Shown: positions 62,334 through 64,000 of the stretch, piece by piece
Position numbering within the stretch: position 1 is the first letter of the stretch
How the letters are laid out: the number at the start of each line of letters is the position of its first letter
Assembly: GCF_003172875.1 (NCBI RefSeq)
Contig: NZ_QGKM01000075.1
Location: forward strand, 1-64,000
Length of the DNA: 64,000 nt
Origin: Leucothrix pacifica
Lineage (GTDB): Bacteria; Pseudomonadota; Gammaproteobacteria; Thiotrichales; Thiotrichaceae
Direction of reading: 5' to 3'
Program-made: the position numbers and the translations under genes
Notes under the pieces: model-generated
The model's database searches: none
Told to the model about the DNA's origin: nothing
The model's input: the letters and a program-made list of their open reading frames with translations, nothing else

Positions 62334-64000
62334 ATGAGTACTGAGAACCCATATCGCGAAATTCCCTATAACTATACGTCTTTTTCTGATCGTGAAATCG
62401 TTTTGCGATTACTCGGCCCACGCTCCTGGGAGCTGGTAGAGTCGCTGCGCGAGTCCCGCGAAACAGGTATATCCTCGCATATGTTGCTGGAGGTTCTGGG
62501 TGATATGTGGGTTGTCATGCGCAATCCTTACATTCAGGATGACTTGCTGGAAAATCAGGGGCGTCGTCAGTCACTTATTGACACCATGAATCAGCGTCTG
62601 GATGGTATACAGCAACGTGCTTCCGGTAATCACGAGACGATGGAGCTGGTAAAGCACAGCCGTAAATCGGTTGAAGAGTTTGGTGAGTGGTTTGGGTCTT
62701 ATTATGACTTGCGCAAGAAAGCAGTTCAGGCATTTAAAGGACTAACCCGAAAAGATAATATTCAGTTTGATGGCTTGGCACGTGTTTCGCACGTTACTGA
62801 TGCGACTGACTGGCGTGTAGAGTTACCGTTCGTTGTATTAACACCGGATACTGAAGCAGAAATTGCAGCTTTAGTACAAGAGTGTATTGCCCTTGGATTA
62901 ACCGTCATTCCACGTGGTGGTGGTACGGGTTATACCGGTGGTGCCATTCCATTGGATGCAATGAGTGCTGTCATCAATACTGAAAAGCTGGAAGGGCTAA
63001 GTGAGATTTTCCTGCGTGAAGGTGTGTCAGAAAACGGTGCAGCTATCTCTGTGATACGCGCTGGTGCAGGTGTTGTGACCAGACGTGTCTCTGATGCAGC
63101 ACAAGAAAATGGTTTAGTCTTTGCGGTTGACCCAACGTCTCAGGATGCTTCGACTATTGGTGGTAATGTTGCCATGAATGCCGGTGGTAAAAAGGCGGTG
63201 ATGTGGGGAACGGCATTAGACAATTTGGTGTCCTGGAAAATGGTGACGCCAGACGCTGAGTGGTTAGAGGTTGAGCGACTTAATCACAACATGGGTAAAA
63301 TCCATGATCAGGAAGATGTTGAGTTCCGTGTGACTCGCTACGGAAACGATGGTGTTACGCAAAAGGGTGAGCCTGAGATTCTAAAGTACAAAGGTCGTTT
63401 CTTCCGCAAAGACGGTCTGGGTAAGGATGTTACGGACAAATTCCTTGGTGGATTGCCGGGTATTCAAAAAGAGGGCTGTGATGGCCTGATTACATCTGCA
63501 GAGCTGGTACTGCACCGCATGCCTGAGAATATTCGCACGGTTTGTATGGAGTTTTATGGTACTGACTTGCATGAAGCGGTACCGGCGATTGTTGAAGTAA
63601 AAGACTATCTCGATAATAACAAAGCTGTGTTGCTATCCGGCCTTGAGCACTTGGATGAGCGTTATGTCAGAGCGGTAAAATACACGCCTAAAGCCGCTCG
63701 CGGTACGTTGCCGAAGATGGTGTTACTGGCAGATATCGTGAGTGAGTCTGAAGAGGCTGTTGCTGAAGCGGCTTCAACCGTGATCAAGCTGGCCAATGCG
63801 CGTAATGCCGAAGGATTTACAGCGGTTAGCCCTGAAGCTCGCCGTCGTTTCTGGTTGGATCGTTCGCGTACTGCGGCGATCGCTGCCCATACCAATGCTT
63901 TCAAAATTAATGAGGATGTCGTAATTCCACTGCAAAATCTTGCGGAATACACGGAAGGCATCGAGACCATCAACGTTAAGCAGTCCATCAAGAATAAATT
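62334..64000 (+). CDS. FAD-linked oxidoreductase with DUF3683 N-terminus (partial)
   Basis: 555 codons from the ATG at 62334, open at the window end. The N-terminus [25 protein letters not shown] matches the large DUF3683 FAD/FMN-containing dehydrogenases of proteobacteria (often over 1,200 residues, with a C-terminal Fe-S part not seen here). The FAD_binding_4 motif [12 protein letters not shown] lies at about 200, with the [19 protein letters not shown] loop following. The substrate is probably a 2-hydroxy acid such as lactate or glycolate (family-level inference). The 287 bp upstream are without a gene. Confidence 0.88.
   Translation, partial: MSTENPYREIPYNYTSFSDREIVLRLLGPRSWELVESLRESRETGISSHMLLEVLGDMWVVMRNPYIQDDLLENQGRRQSLIDTMNQRLDGIQQRASGNHETMELVKHSRKSVEEFGEWFGSYYDLRKKAVQAFKGLTRKDNIQFDGLARVSHVTDATDWRVELPFVVLTPDTEAEIAALVQECIALGLTVIPRGGGTGYTGGAIPLDAMSAVINTEKLEGLSEIFLREGVSENGAAISVIRAGAGVVTRRVSDAAQENGLVFAVDPTSQDASTIGGNVAMNAGGKKAVMWGTALDNLVSWKMVTPDAEWLEVERLNHNMGKIHDQEDVEFRVTRYGNDGVTQKGEPEILKYKGRFFRKDGLGKDVTDKFLGGLPGIQKEGCDGLITSAELVLHRMPENIRTVCMEFYGTDLHEAVPAIVEVKDYLDNNKAVLLSGLEHLDERYVRAVKYTPKAARGTLPKMVLLADIVSESEEAVAEAASTVIKLANARNAEGFTAVSPEARRRFWLDRSRTAAIAAHTNAFKINEDVVIPLQNLAEYTEGIETINVKQSIKNK

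Noticed and set aside
62150-62335. 61-residue minus-strand frame before the FAD oxidase
   Set aside because: No family resemblance or start signal; it overlaps the likely promoter of the oxidase.

Overview
The window is chromosomal DNA of a gammaproteobacterium. The evidence is the gene content and style: a pst-pho operon with long PstC/PstA forms and Pho boxes, MreBCD, QueCDEF, RluB, TruC, MltA, ExoI, tdh-kbl, and a type IV pilin behind a sigma-54 promoter. A filamentous sulfur-oxidiser-type lineage (Thiotrichales, e.g. Leucothrix/Thiothrix-like) is my best guess; it rests on overall impression, not on a marker gene. No rRNA, tRNA or CRISPR array was seen.

Layout. 0-1.5 kb: an AT-rich edge with two unrecognised genes. 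1.5-11.4 kb: a polyamine uptake and catabolism locus, with two glutamine-synthetase-like gamma-glutamylpolyamine synthetases, a potFGHI ABC importer, a SpuC-type aminotransferase and a PuuB-type oxidase. It is divergently arranged around a promoter region carrying two identical 12-bp palindromes. 11.4-13.1 kb: a small palindromic repeat family, a low-molecular-weight tyrosine phosphatase and a secreted two-domain adhesin-like protein. 13.2-15.4 kb: queC-queD-queE-queF (queuosine precursor). 15.7-18.6 kb: threonine degradation (tdh-kbl) with a divergent XRE-cupin regulator. 18.8-24.7 kb: leucine biosynthesis in the order leuC-leuD-leuA-leuB with a divergent LysR regulator. LeuA and LeuB look unlike the usual gammaproteobacterial versions.

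24.7-33.4 kb is the accessory part and the most interesting stretch. It holds a VapBC-like toxin-antitoxin pair; a minus-strand gene set made of a TIR-domain/degenerate-NTPase gene (broken by one in-frame stop), a giant membrane-anchored WD40-STAND ATPase (13 near-identical WD40 units, split by a one-base insertion) and a small membrane/zinc-ribbon protein; an IS200/IS605 element; a HigBA pair; and a 24-bp tandem repeat. I infer that the TIR-WD40-STAND set is (or was) an NLR-like conflict or defence system whose propeller array evolves by recombination between units.

33.4-41.8 kb: sbcB, a methyltransferase, a lipoprotein hydrolase, an M50 protease, a small membrane protein, DegP/MucD, TruC and an M20 amidohydrolase. 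41.8-50.4 kb: the phosphate regulon, transcribed leftward as phoB2, pstS, pstC, pstA, pstB, phoU, phoB, phoR, with two Pho boxes and two PhoB paralogues. 50.5-51.6 kb: two type IV pilins. 51.8-59.4 kb: rluB, ppk2, an Atm1-type ABC exporter, a perfect 7-bp microsatellite (14 copies), a coiled-coil membrane protein, mltA and a YbfF-like esterase. 59.5-64 kb: mreBCD and the start of a large FAD-linked oxidase that runs off the window.

Functionally the core links nitrogen/amine scavenging, amino-acid metabolism, phosphate sensing with polyphosphate handling, and cell-wall elongation. The island in the middle is a cluster of conflict genes with several fresh lesions.
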